DNA of 64,000 nt from positions 1 through 64,000 of the forward strand of contig JAQFVV010000971.1 of the NCBI GenBank assembly GCA_028023455.1, written 5' to 3'. This DNA comes from Epiperipatus broadwayi. Lineage: Eukaryota; Onychophora; Udeonychophora; Euonychophora; Peripatidae. Below, piece after piece: positions 48,751-62,030 of the stretch (the first letter of the stretch is position 1; each line of letters begins with the position of its first letter). The position numbers and the translations under genes are program-made. The notes below the pieces were generated by a model. That model made no database searches and had not been told where the DNA came from. It saw only the letters and a program-made list of their open reading frames with translations.

Positions 48751-49165
48751 TCTGAGTTCAAATCCCCTATATTTGCAATTAGGCTCCAGATATAAGCATG
48801 CCTGGTATTTCAAATCTTCCATATTAAGCCAGCATTCTGCCCATCTCTCTTCTATGTATTTAAATGGATACTGTCCTATGCATGAGGAGTCAGAATGACT
48901 TGAGGTCAACATGGACATGACAACAATATTGGCATCAGCATGGGATTTGGGAATTCTATCATCAGATTTTTAATGGTACGGAAAGCCGAAGAGTTATGGA
49001 TGGTAATCTGGACCAGCTGATGAGTGTTGGTTTAGCATGAAATACCTATATTGGTGAATATTTATATTTTCTGCATGTGTGATCATGTATATCAATAGTA
49101 TAAGATAGTGTGGATAATAAAGGGGCTTGAAAGTCTGAGTTCAAGTTCTCTATATTTATTCTTAA
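48751..49165 (+). repeat. retrozyme-like element, plus-strand unit bounded by two B-box-like sites
   Basis: CTGAGTTCAAATCCCC (48752) and CTGAGTTCAAGTTCTC (49135) delimit one cyclic unit of 383 bp: a GCTCCAGATATAAGCATGCC hairpin, TGCCCATCTCTCTTCTATGT, CATGAGGAGTCAGAATGACT, tail, hammerhead, then B box again. Relative to copies at 38 and 48.5 kb it lacks about 85 bp of A/T spacer before the ribozyme. A unit repeated across its own start is what a tandem or circular template would give. Confidence 0.75.
48997..49072 (+). ncRNA. type I hammerhead ribozyme motif (copy e, best preserved)
   Basis: CTGATGA at 49017-49023; stem II GTGT...AGCAT with wobble pairs; GAAA at 49039-49042; stem III TACCTATA (three pairs, CC loop); ATA cut site ending at 49050; then TTGGTGAATATTTAT. 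Stem I pairs ACCAG with TTGGT through one G-U. All invariant core residues are present, so self-cleavage is plausible. Confidence 0.78.
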
Positions 49166-49265
49166 TAATCTTTGTCATATTTATTAATCTTTAAAATCGT
49201 TTAATACTCTTTTTATTTTTCTCAATTTTTTCTTATAAAATTTTTTTATTTTTTGCGATAATATT

Positions 49266-49470
49266 ATCGATTATTTCCATAGCTATCATTAAATGTTGAA
49301 TATCTAAAAACATTTAAACTTTTTCAATGCAAACAACTTTTTAGTAATAATACACAAATAAATAAAGTTTAAAATTTTTTAGACATTCAACATTTAATGA
49401 TAGATGATGGAAATAGTCCAACATATTAAACGCATCTAACATACTATCCTCACAAACCTTCAGGCAAATA
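49266..49470. repeat. SINE family 1 tails in inverted arrangement
   Basis: ATTATTTCCATAGCTATCAT and ATTAAATGTTGAATATCTAA (minus orientation, from 49272) face ATTTTTTAGACATTCAACAT and GATGATGGAAATAGTCCAAC (plus, about 49370-49420). The heads are lost. Confidence 0.7.
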
Positions 49471-49767
49471 CTAATTATTATACTTTCTTGATTTTTTCCC
49501 CCTTTGTTTTGATTTGCCAGCTTTTTGAAGCATTTAATATTTTATATGACTTTTTATGTAGTTTCATTGTAAAAGGAAAATCTTTAACAAGTGCATAAAT
49601 AAGCAAATAAGGTATTTCCAGAAGTAGAAGAAGGTAAAGATCTTAGTAAAATTTGTAATGCATTGTTAATTTAGAAAAGTACTCTGAAATGAAATCTCAA
49701 ATCTAATTCTTATGCGAAAAATAATTTGCTATATATATATATTTTAAAGAATGCACCTATAACATTG

Positions 49768-50075
49768 TCATATTAAACCGCTAAATATCACATGATCACC
49801 ATTTCCTATGCTTGCTCAAACTGCTAAAACAGGCAAAACTCTCCATACAGTAGTGCTACTCAATGCAAGCCAGAGTAATCAATGGATGCCAGAAGGTCTG
49901 TGCATAAAATTCCTATCTAATGCCTACTCATCCAATATCCCCAGACTAGTTTCTAGCTTGTGGCTTTCATCCATGAGATGCATGTAATACTACTGTATGA
50001 AGATTTTTGCCTGTTTTAATAGCTTGAGCAAGCATAAGAAATGGTGAATATGTGATGTTTTGATGGTTAATACAA
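49768..50075. repeat. hairpin (TIR) element, full length
   Basis: The ends (TTAAACCGCTAAATATCACA to TGTGATGTTTTGATGGTTAA) are inverted copies. The inner arms are CAGGCAAAACTCTCCATACA and TACTGTATGAAGATTTTTGC. The loop has CCCCAGACTAGTTTCTAGCT. It encodes no protein. Confidence 0.8.
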
Positions 50076-51811
50076 TTATTTATTATTATATTCCAATGAT
50101 GGATTATGAATTTTTTTATGCATACACAAAAACATCACTATAAAAAGTTATGTTCTAAAGATTGCATTAGGTAATTAAAAATATGAGTGATAGATGGTGA
50201 TGAAGAGATATTAACTAATGTATTAAGAAGGTAACCCATCTATAAAATGATTGTGGTGCCTCTTAGAGTGATTAAAGTTATGTTTAAAAGAAATAAAACC
50301 TGGAGTTTGTTATATAACCCTCTCATACATACAGAATATTATTAAATGTATCCTTGAACATGTGGAGATCTAGATTTCTTGCCAATACCATCATTTGACA
50401 AGTATATGCTTTTTGATCTCAACAAAATGTACCACTAATTATAATCAAAATAGAAACTTTTCCTTCTCAAGCATAATTATATTTGAACTTCAAGTTTATG
50501 TGGTCATTTCATATAGTGACCACAAGAATTTGATCATCACTGAGTCCCATGTTGCACCATTTTTAATGGTATACAAATAAAGGGCATAATCATGGGGAAA
50601 AGGGAAAACATCATCATCTTCAAATATTACAATCAAATATAAAAGGAATGAATATAAAATGAATATAACAAATAAAATATAAGTAGCATGAGATTCTCAG
50701 CATTTAAAGAAATAAATACAATGAATAAGAGTAGAGAAACAGCCCTGGAATAAAATATAAGTAGTTATTCTAATAATTATAAGTTATAAGCTGCATCACC
50801 AGCATTACTACATAATCATCCTACATGACTGGATTTAAAGAGATTCAATATTCAATGCCAAACTTAGGGCATGATATACAACAATCTTCTGAATACATAT
50901 CCTTATGAGCTAATCTATTAATTATAATAAAAAATGTTAGTATTATGCTATATGCTAATCATCATCAATGCTTTGGTCATATAGTACCATGAGAATACAG
51001 TCCCATAATAAACTGATTTCTAATCTAAGTGATTGGACTTCAAAGGTGATACCACAGACATAAACTGCCACCTATAAATCAATTAACCATTATTGCTCTA
51101 GAGTTAGCTCAAGATCATATAGACCCTTGACACTTTGACTGTGATTAAATGTTATATAACGTATAAGCTTAGATTACTTTAATTAAAACAGATTTATTTG
51201 AATAATTTACAAATCCCTTAAACACTATACTATAATGAGTACAAACTGCCATTTCATAGAACAGATAGTAGGAAAAATAAAGACATTAACACTTATTTTT
51301 TAACAACTATTTAATAATGCAACTTGTAAATGATTAAGAGAGTTGAGAAAGGCTATGATAATATGATAATTCCACTTCTCAAACATTTTATCAAAAAAAT
51401 AATAATTTAGTTTCACAAACATGATTAACCAGTTGTTGACCATTACTCATAAATTACTTAGTTTTTAAATACAATTATTTTCCTTTTAAATAACTAAAGC
51501 TGGAAAACAAAATTTCATGAAAAAAATTAAAATTAGCTAATACCATATTTGCCTTTTTTTTTTTATAAAAATGAAAAAGTTCTATACAATTACAACTTGA
51601 AAGATAAATAAGATAAAGAAAAAAAACTTGTTTCAATAAAGAAAATTAATAAGATTATTTATTATTGCCAATTATTACTTAATTTAAAAATTATGTATAA
51701 ATGTAAATGTAATGTACACATTAAAATATCTTATTACTAGGGATTTATTTTTTTGAATCCTTCTTTTATAGTTGCAATTTTTAGTTTTTTTCTGTTGGAT
51801 TCCATTGGTTA
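50076..51811. other. AT-rich DNA, nothing recognised
   Basis: A 61-codon frame at 50395-50580 lacks any recognisable feature. No repeat partner is seen. Confidence 0.4.
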
Positions 51812-51819
51812 GTTTAAAC

Positions 51820-52903
51820 CAGGGGTCTGCAACATTTTAGTGGTGCCATGCTGAATCTATGTTACAGGTGCTATTCTGCACACCAACGTAATTCTACAAT
51901 CTTATTATATATAGTATAAAAATTGGTCCAGTTATAATGGGCATATGTTGGTCATTAAATATTTTAAAATACATAGGATTGTATGTGAAAAGTATGTTTT
52001 AATAAATTATATTGCATTCAAAAACATGCTTAAAATTTCCGTTGACATAGAAAAAATTTATCTTGTTGGTGCATATTGTTTACAAAATTGGTAATTAATG
52101 TATAGTAATTCAAAATAGGCAGAACACCTTTAATTTTTAATGGTTTAATTTTAAAAACTGATTAATGAACTCTAAGAAAATAAAACAATTATTTTTCTAG
52201 CATTCATTAAAAATGTTTGAAACAAATATTTCAAAAAACTCTTTTTTGTAGTATAAAAAAATCAACTTGAAATTGGAAGTTTTCATATATTGTTCTTTTC
52301 TTTAAAATCATGGATATTTAAAATTTTATCTATGAGAAATTTATTTTAATTACACAATAGACCTTTAAATTGAAAAGCAATAAATTTTTAACTTCTTTGA
52401 TATCCAAACAATATTATATAGTCTCATTAACCTGACTATCACTAACTATAAACTTTTTTTCAAGAAAACATGATAAAACTAAAAATGTATTATTATATAA
52501 TTATGATTAGAAGTTTTTCAAATGAATTAATTGATATAATATTTTGCCTAAATATACATTTATTCTAAACATGTAGTAGCATGCAAAAATATCAAAGGTC
52601 AATTAACTGCAAAAAATCCAGGCAAAATTAATTCTCCCTGGGAAAAATATATATTTCCAGCCCACTTAGCTCTTATCTTTATTAAAATAGCAAAGATCAA
52701 GAGAATATTTATTATACAAAATAATTAGTAAATCAAACTGAATCATGGTTTCCATTTACATTAGTTACATATGAAAAATGTAGATGATGGTCCAATGGTA
52801 TGCTGTAATTGAAATATAATTTTTGCTATTTCAATTCAGAGTGCCATTGATAATCATTCTGCATGCCACGGTTGGCATGCATGCTGTAGGTTGCTGACCC
52901 CTA
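51820..52903. mobile_element. non-autonomous hAT transposon, 8-bp flanks
   Basis: The ends CAGGGGTCTGCAAC (51820) and, on the reverse strand, TAGGGGTCAGCAACC (52903) form short inverted repeats typical of hAT elements. Further in, GGTGCCATGCTGAA and GGTTGGCATGCATGCTGTAG lie subterminally. GTTTAAAC (51812-51819) and CTTTAAAC (52904-52911) are an 8-bp target duplication with one mismatch. The 1084-bp interior has no transposase frame. Confidence 0.85.
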
Positions 52904-52911
52904 CTTTAAAC

Positions 52912-54239
52912 AATTCTTTTTTAAGCAGTTCTATTAATTTTTGCTTTTATAGATTCAATTTTTTATTATAGCTTCTCCATCATCACATATTTCCATGGTA
53001 ATGTACACACTTAAATTTTATCTAATCACATAACTTAAATTTATTCCTTTGATCAATGTAATAATTTGTAGCCAGGCTAACACAGAATAATACAATCATG
53101 CTTTTGGATGTAAACAAGGCTTGTTGCAGATTATTTCAGGGTCTTTGTAATTTACTTTTAGTGGTGAAGTTTGACGATGCTCAGCTTTTAGCTAATACTT
53201 AGCACATAATTTTTCTCAATTCCATTTTAATATTCATTTTTTAAAATAGTAGTGAGAAGAATCATACTTTAGACTACAACACTGTTTTTCATTGTTCTCT
53301 TTAGAACTGAACTGCTGCTTGTTTTTCAACAGCTGAATCAAGATTGACTGCTGCTACTGGTTTGCACCAACAGCTTGATCAAGAATGACTGTTTCTCACC
53401 AAAACCCCAAGATCTATTACTTTACTCTGGCACTTATTTTTGAAACAATCTTGTATCTATCCAATTACATGCTATCTCAGACATAACATTAAACTCTGAC
53501 CAATTTAATTTATTTTTACAAAAGGTTTATTAAAGAAGACAATGAAAAAAGAAAGAAAGAAACTAAGCTTGATGAAAATTATGAATTTTGTAGATATAAA
53601 TATATGTAGGAAATGGAGTGAAAAAATGTAGAAATATAAAGATTAGTAAATAAAACTAACTTAATATACTAAAAAGCAAACAATGGCATATTGTATTATC
53701 ATCAAAACCAAACACATGCACAAAATTTGACAAAATCAGTTTGGCAGAAGGTTAAAAATCAATAACAATAATTTAAGTTAAATAAAAGCATTTAAATAGG
53801 GGGTAAATTATTAGTAAAAAAATTGTTATATGGATAATATTAATGAGAATATCTGTATCTGTACTAATTAGAAATAAAGCCACAAGTAAATAAGGATGAA
53901 ATGAGAAGTATTGCTAAAGTAAGAGGTTATAAAAGTTTTAATAGAAATAAAAACTAAAAAATCACAGAGAATTGATGAAATTTTAATATAATTAGTAAAG
54001 TTTATGAGAGAAAAATGTTCAAAAGAATTAGAAGATAATTATAATGGAGCATGGCAGATATTCTTTTTTAGATATAATTAAAACTTCTATTCTTCCATAC
54101 ATTTTAAAGGCATAAATAATATGATAATCTTTAACCATTAATAAATAATTAATAATAATCTTAATGTATTAATCTGAAGGATCTAATTCATAATTGTGAT
54201 TGCAAAAAGTTTGACACAAGTAAATTAAAGTATAATAAT
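52912..54239. other. AT-rich DNA, nothing recognised
   Basis: Bases 53330-53400 hold a degenerate direct repeat around CAGCTGAATCAAGATTGACTG and CAGCTTGATCAAGAATGACTG. No gene is seen. Confidence 0.4.
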
Positions 54240-54385
54240 TTGGTATTGATAATTACTGAATATGTGGTGCAAACATGTAAGGGAGTACAACCTATGCCAA
54301 CTGAAGGGTGTTGGTTCCACATGAAATGCATCTTGAGGATCAGTTATCTTTCTCAGACATATTTATTCAAATGATTCAAAAATAT
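54240..54385 (+). repeat. degenerate retrozyme-like element with decayed hammerhead
   Basis: TGCCAACTGAAGGGTGTTGG, then TTCCACATGAAATGCATCTT and CAGTTATCTTTCTCAGACAT, align with the hammerhead region at 49011-49080. The core reads CTGAAGG in place of CTGATGA, so it is inactive. Confidence 0.5.
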
Positions 54386-55076
54386 GAGTTGGTGTGGGAG
54401 TTTTTATTTAAAAAGATGAAGTTAAATTATTTCATGTATTTAAGTTTAACTAGATAGTGTATATTAATCTTTGAGTAAAGTTTATATATAAGGTAAAAAT
54501 GATATGATAGTCTCTAGCTTAATATATATTTACCAATAATTATTAATGCATATATTTAAAGTGGTTGACGTCAATATTGTGAGCATTAAAAGTTTGACAC
54601 TTGTAAATCACATTGTAAAAATAGATATTCTTTCAGTATCTATGATTCTACTATTCTTCCATCCCTATTTAATTCAACAAGCTGTGAGAATTTTAGAACA
54701 ATTTTCTGGATATCTCATATGATTAACATGCTGTTACTGGTCCTGAATAGGCACTTTTCAGGTAGCATAACTATGTTTTTATTTGAAGAACAATTTGGAT
54801 TTAGTAAAAATAAAAAAATAAGACATTTTATGCAATTACTTGTTAACAGTTAATATCTTCTATTAAAAGCACAAGCGATTAATTTCTCATCTTCTTTAAT
54901 CTAGTCAAAAATTATTTCATTTTTTAAATCTCCGATGAACAAGATTTTATATATCTTTTAAAGACTCCAACTCATTCTCACACTTCTTGCATAAGATTAT
55001 AGACACTGTAAAAATGTCATTTTCACTTTTCAGGATATCTAGACTTATATGTAAAATTTGAAAATAATAAAATGAG

Positions 55077-55487
55077 AAAAGAAGGGGAAAAAGAGAAGAG
55101 AGTGGATCAGAAATAAGTAAAAAAAAAAAGGATCGAGACAGATACGAAAGGAGTAGAGAGAATGAGAAAAGTAGTTGAGCATGAGGAAAATATGGAGAGA
55201 AAAAGAGAACACAGAGAGTCAGAAAGAGAGAGGGAGAGAAATAAAAAGATAAGGAAAAGAAATGGAGATAGGGAAGAGAGAGAAATTGATAGAAAAAAGG
55301 AGAAATATAAAAGAAAAAAGTGCAGAGGAAAGAAAGAGAGTAATAAAAAGAAATAGAAAAAAAAGGGAGGCAACATTAGAGGAGGAAATAAATATTAAAA
55401 GAGAGAAAGAAAAAGGAAGAAAGAATAATAAAAAAGAGAACAAATTGAGAAAGATAGAGAAAATAAAAGACAGAGAAAGTTATTAAT
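55077..55487 (+). repeat. purine-rich tract of about 410 bp
   Basis: The plus strand is almost entirely A and G, with GAGA, AAAAG and GGAAAG motifs of no fixed period. Overlapping K/E/R-rich or F/L/S-rich frames in it are compositional. Confidence 0.85.
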
Positions 55488-57191
55488 ATTTGTTTTATTG
55501 AGTATGATTAGATTGGGATACTTTGTTGAAGAAATTTTTTTGAGAAAGGGTGGGGGCAGCAGGGAGCGATATTTGTATATAAATCAAAATGTATTTGTAA
55601 AAAGGTGTAATACAGTATTACTTCTGTTTTATTTAATATTTGTTTGTTGTCTTGATAAAGATGCAATTAGCATGGGGGTGAATGAAGTGGGATGGGGGTA
55701 GGTGGTGTGGGATTCTTGTATAATAATTGCTGATGATATAATAGATTTTGCAGATAGTAAGAGCTTAACATAATGTTATTTACAATTGACAAAATTTCTA
55801 GAAAGATGTACATAAAATAAAATTAAAGCAATACGAATAGATGGTAAAAAGCATTAGTTTAATGCACTTAGCTAGAAAAGAAAAGAGTGACCAAAAACCA
55901 TAGTAAGAACTATAATGGTTAAACAGGATCTTAATAAAGATAGAAGATAATTTTTTGAACCATTGAAATTAGATTTAACAGAGAGGCTTGTTAAATGTTT
56001 TATTTGAATGTGGGGAAGAAGGCACACAGCCAATAATACAAAAAAAAAACAACAAAAAACATCGGGACTTTAAAAATACTGATTTGAAGGGGAAAAAAAC
56101 AAAAAAAAAATATTGGAAAGGTAAGACTAGAAATACAGAAATGGAGAAAAGATTAAGTTTTAATGAAAATTCTGGAAAATGGAATGGATAAAGATTTTGC
56201 ATGAAGAACTTTATGAAAGGTATGTTGAAAAAAGTTATAAACAATATGTAAAAGAGATAAAAAAAAGAATTGTCTGATAGTTAAAAAGGCAAAGTAATTA
56301 AGAACATTTGAGGAATAGATTAAGAGACAGAGAACTTTCATGAAGATAATGATGTTAGTGATGTTGATAAAAGTCCAATTAAAAGCAAGTGTGATTTGAA
56401 CAAGAAGAGAAAAAAAGCAAAAAAGCTGGATTAAGAAATATCACTTGTAAACATCATAAATTATTTTGATGACTTATGTTAAAGTACATATATATATATA
56501 TTAGTGTGGCTGATCCATAAATACTGCAGTATCTCCAGAAAAAAAAAATTATTAAATTTGAAAATGTCAATAATGTAACAATCATTAAATATTTTGCATA
56601 ATTATTATATAAATACAACTAATTTAACTATTTTTAAAAGTATTATTGAAACCCATATTTGAGATTCTATTCAAAGATGCTGCTAATTATAGTAGTGTCA
56701 GAAATGTCATATTCGGTGAATTTCAGAAAATTCCACCAAGATTTGTTTCTTCTGATCAATAGACATAATTAGCACCACTGGTGCTGCTCCCTGTGGCAGC
56801 TGCAGTACTTATTTAAGCATGGTGTGTTTATCTATTCTGGTTTCTCTTAAGAGTAAATACATTTTTCTTGTTTTCATTTAGGCTGAGCAATAAAATCTTT
56901 TTTTTTTTTGTAATTAACATTTATAAATTAACGTATAAATATTTATTACAAAAAAAAGTATAATAATAAAAAAAAGTATTTTAAATAATTATGATGATGG
57001 GTGTTAGTGTTGGATATATATAAATTATATTTTCCTAATTGTCATTATACAAAAAAATTGAAATAAAAAGTAATGGTCAATCTACTCCAGATATTAACAA
57101 TAGCAATATGAAACGGAGATCATGTGATGTTTTGATTTTTTTACTCCAGATATTATTATTTGTCAAATAGCAGTTAATAAAAACAAAAAAA
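55488..57191. other. AT-rich DNA, nothing recognised
   Basis: Several short lysine-rich frames (55498-55701, 55988-56191) are compositional. A G-rich spot near 55545-55565 and 55674-55715 is the only other feature. Confidence 0.4.
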
Positions 57192-57279
57192 ATATAGCCG
57201 AGAGGTCAGCGCAGCCATCTTGCAAGCAAGCAGTTGCGAGTTCGCTTCCCAGCCAATGGTATGACATGGAAAAAAAAAT
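57192..57279 (+). repeat. SINE family 2 copy
   Basis: TATAGCCGAGAGGTCAGCGC (A-box region), GCGAGTTCGCTTCCCAGCC (B-box region), TATGACATGG, then an A-run. Head and tail match the copies at 12499 and 59781. Confidence 0.8.
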
Positions 57280-57789
57280 ACATTAGATCTTTTAACAATG
57301 GAAAAATAAAATGGTTATGGGGTTACAAAATTAAAAATGATCTGATTTGTTTACCTTGCTTACTTTTTAGTATAACCCTGCTTAAAAATTTCATGGGGCC
57401 ACTACTAACAATTGTTTTACATGTTAAGTAATAAATAGTTTTCACCTATATACATTATTATGTATTTATATTGCAGTGGAATGTATTTCTGATCACCAAT
57501 AATAATGAATGTAATAATAAGTAATAATATATCCCATAAATTTAGGTAACCAAATGTTCAATAAATGATCTACAGATTTGGATAACCATAAATGTAATAG
57601 AAAATATAAACCAAGTAGTTTTCTCCAATTATGCCCCACATAATTAGGCAATCCAAAATATAATGAATAAGTGCTATACTTAGTCAGCCACAAATATAAC
57701 TAATAATTAAGTAAGCTGAACCACCAATGGGTTCATGTTAATATAGTTTTATATGTATAATGGATTCATAAAATTTTTAAGGCATCAAT

Positions 57790-57870
57790 GAATCTCAAAG
57801 ATTTTACAGAGGCTAAATTTTCCATACAGTAGAATGGTGAACATGTGATGTTTAGAGAGATATGTGTTTT
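57790..57870. repeat. hairpin element fragment
   Basis: CAGAGGCTAAATTTTCCATA followed by CAGTAGAATGGTGAACATGT and GATGTTTAG keeps pieces of the arm and outer end only. Confidence 0.45.
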
Positions 57871-59429
<1,559 letters not shown>

Positions 59430-59780
59430 CTCATGAACATGAGAGTTTCCTTCTTCAAATTTAATAAACCCATTGTTATCATTTGATATAATTTAATACA
59501 AATATTTTATTTTTAAATTTTAATAAATAAATTCTTCACTCACTCTTGATTTACTCAAACTATAAATGTATTTACTAAACACAAGATTTTTAATTATTTT
59601 TTTTATTTATTCACTTATAGAGTGATATGCATATTATAATATATATATATTTTCCATGCTTATTTCTTTATCAATTCAATTTCTTGCTTTCTTAATTTTC
59701 TATCTTTATTTAGATTCGAGTAACATCTACTTGTTATGAGACTTTCATGCCATTTGTCATTTTTCTATAGCAACAATGAG

Positions 59781-59879
59781 TTTGCATTGGTGGTCGAGAG
59801 GTCAGCGCGACTGCCTTGCACTTGCAGGCAGTTGCCCGGTTCACGTCCTGGCTGATGCTATGACACTTAAAAAAAAAAA
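59781..59879 (+). repeat. SINE family 2 copy with 9-bp target duplication
   Basis: GGTGGTCGAGAGGTCAGCGC, then CCCGGTTCACGTCCTGGC, a TATGACACTT end and an A-run. AACAATGAG lies at 59772-59780 and at 59880-59888. This is the best-preserved copy, with G-C-rich tRNA-like arms. Confidence 0.88.
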
Positions 59880-60064
59880 AACAATGAGCTGTATTTGTGC
59901 AAACAGAATATCATTGTTATTATATATATAGTCTTTCTGACTCTATCTTTTCTTTCCTTTTTTATGTTTATGCAAGTATACAACATGAGAATGTTTAAGT
60001 TTTTTGTTGCATTAGAATAAGTATAATCATTTATAAATTATTGTTAATATTAAAAACAAATGTA

Positions 60065-60195
60065 ATGATTAACACATTGACAGATGAATGCTGTGTGCTG
60101 TGGTGATGTGGAGAAGAAAGGTCAGAGTTCAAATATGGAACTTGGGATGACCATTCTGTAATAGATCAATAATGGTTAATAAAGATGATGATTTC
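60065..60195 (+). repeat. tRNA-headed SINE-like fragment
   Basis: GTGGTGATGTGGAGAAGAAA, then GGTCAGAGTTCAAATATGG (B-box-like) and GGTTAATAAAGATGATGAT. It resembles SINE family 3 in layout. Boundaries are uncertain. Confidence 0.4.
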
Positions 60196-60774
60196 GATGA
60201 TGATTCACAATAAATATGAACACACATAAACCACGAACTATATAATTGAAGATAAATGAGTCTATAATTATAGTGAAAGAAATGAATGACTTAAAACCAT
60301 CAATAAATCTATTGCTAGTTGGGACTTCTATAGATTCCTTTATGATATTTTGTTAATAGTTATATTGTTTTAAAAAAATTCATAGGCTAATAAATAACAA
60401 AATTGCAAAAAACATGATCATGCATTGTTTTCATGTACATCTCTCAACATATCAATCAGTAACTCATATAAAGTTCTTTAAATTTACGATTTTTTAATAT
60501 TTCATTAAATAAACAAAAGGATTATCGGAGGCAAAAAAATATTATTGATATGATTAAAAAGCACTTAATTTCCAATGCTGATATTAATGAAAAATAAATT
60601 GTTAAATTCAATGTATGGTGAGAGAGATAAGAATCTCTATTAGAGATATTAATATTAAGAAAATGAATTACAGTAACAAAATCTTAGAAATAGGCACTCA
60701 AAAAAAACTTTAATAATAAACCGCATTGAAAAAAAAAGTGGAATAAATACAAAGTAAGGAATTTTAAAACCTAA
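60196..60774. other. AT-rich DNA, nothing recognised
   Basis: No ORF above 60 codons. Confidence 0.4.
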
Positions 60775-61325
60775 AACATCACACAATAACCAATTCCTAT
60801 GCATACACAAACTGTTAAAACAGTAATGTGATGTGATACATTGTGACTTCTTCTTAAATAGAGTCAGGAATCTCTCAACAACTATGCCCAGAGAAACCTG
60901 TTAGCCACTTACTTTACTTTCCCTTTCCATTTCCCACCCTAAGTTTTCCCATAATCTACTATGTCTCATTTCCACAACATTAAGTAGCAACTCTCTATAA
61001 AGTAGTGCCATCCAGTGATAACCTCAGTGATCAATGGATTATATAAAATCCTTATTTAGTGCTACTCATCCAATATCCCCAGACTAGCTTCTAGTTTGTG
61101 GCTGTCATCAGTGAGAGTCTTGGATTTGAGAGCATTGCACCTAGATCTTAGGATCTAATGCAGAGCAGCCATCTTTTACCTTATTAGCTAACTATAAAGC
61201 TTTGAGTCCAAAATGGAAACTCAATAATATTTTCAATTCAAGCTCATTAGCTTGTATAGAGTTTGGCCTTTGTGTAAATGGCTTGTGCAAGCATAAAGAA
61301 TAGTGATCATGTGATGTTCACTGGT
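60775..61325. repeat. hairpin element interrupted by a LINE family B 3' end
   Basis: Left end AAACATCACACAATAACC to ACTGTTAAAACAG (60822). Bases 60823-60985 are then the minus-strand 3' end of LINE B (AGAGTCAGGAATCTCTCAAC, TATGCCCAGAGAAACCT). The hairpin resumes with GCAACTCTCTATAAAGTAGT, the loop (CCCCAGACTAGCTTCTAGTT) and the right end ATAGTGATCATGTGATGTTC. A further loop-type piece lies at about 61495-61560. Confidence 0.8.
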
Positions 61326-61710
61326 TTAATACCAATCCTGCCCAAGAGCATTATGGTGATAGTGGTTATTAAAGAACCAAAGACACCAAAAGGTATGGAT
61401 GCTGAACTGAGTTCAAATCTATATGATTATACAAGCTAATGAGTTTGAATTGAAAACATGGCTGTGTTTTCACCTTGAGCTTATAACTATATAATTAACT
61501 AAAGAGGTAAATAAGAGCTGAAAGAGGGTTGAGTAGGCACTAGATAGGGATTTTTATACACAAACATTGCATACTTTGCTTACTAAGGTTTGCACTGGTA
61601 GAGTTTGTTACTGTTGTAAAGAATTTTAAGGAGGAAACTATTTATTTAAGGTAAATATTTAAGCATAAACATTTTAAGATATGGAAAGTTTCTTGAAATA
61701 GTAATTTTCA

Positions 61711-62030
61711 TCATCATCATCATCATTATTTTCAAGTATTATTGATCCAATGCAGAATGGTCTCTCCAAGTTTGATCTAGTGTCTCCAATTCATAACCTT
61801 TTTTTCTTCATATCATACCAAAAATGTTATTTCATCTATCATCTTACATCATGTCTCTTTCTAGATCTTATAAAAACCTTTAGGATCCAGTTTAAGGCTT
61901 CCAATAGTCAACTATTTATCATCTCTTTTATCTCTTTTATCCATTACATCTCCATGCCAGTCTCCCAATTCTTTGAATAATGTCAGTGATATCTGCTCAA
62001 TCTCTTTTTGTTATGCCCAATACAAATCTC
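61711..62030 (-). pseudogene. LINE family C C-terminus with ATG-type tail repeat
   Basis: The same stretch as 46010-46335 in more decayed form (GACTGGCATGGAGATGTAAT, and TAGAAAGAGACATGATG on the minus strand). The (ATG)n run at 61711-61728 is its 3' tail. There is no intact frame. Confidence 0.6.

Noticed and set aside
55107-55486. Overlapping charged (K/E/R) and hydrophobic (F/L/S) ORFs on both strands
   Set aside because: They arise from the purine tract; no codon structure or domain is present.
57192-57279. tRNA gene
   Set aside because: A and B boxes exist, but the acceptor stem does not pair properly; an A-run follows and sister copies have target duplications, so it is a SINE. The same applies to 12499-12597, 59781-59879 and 43839-43915.
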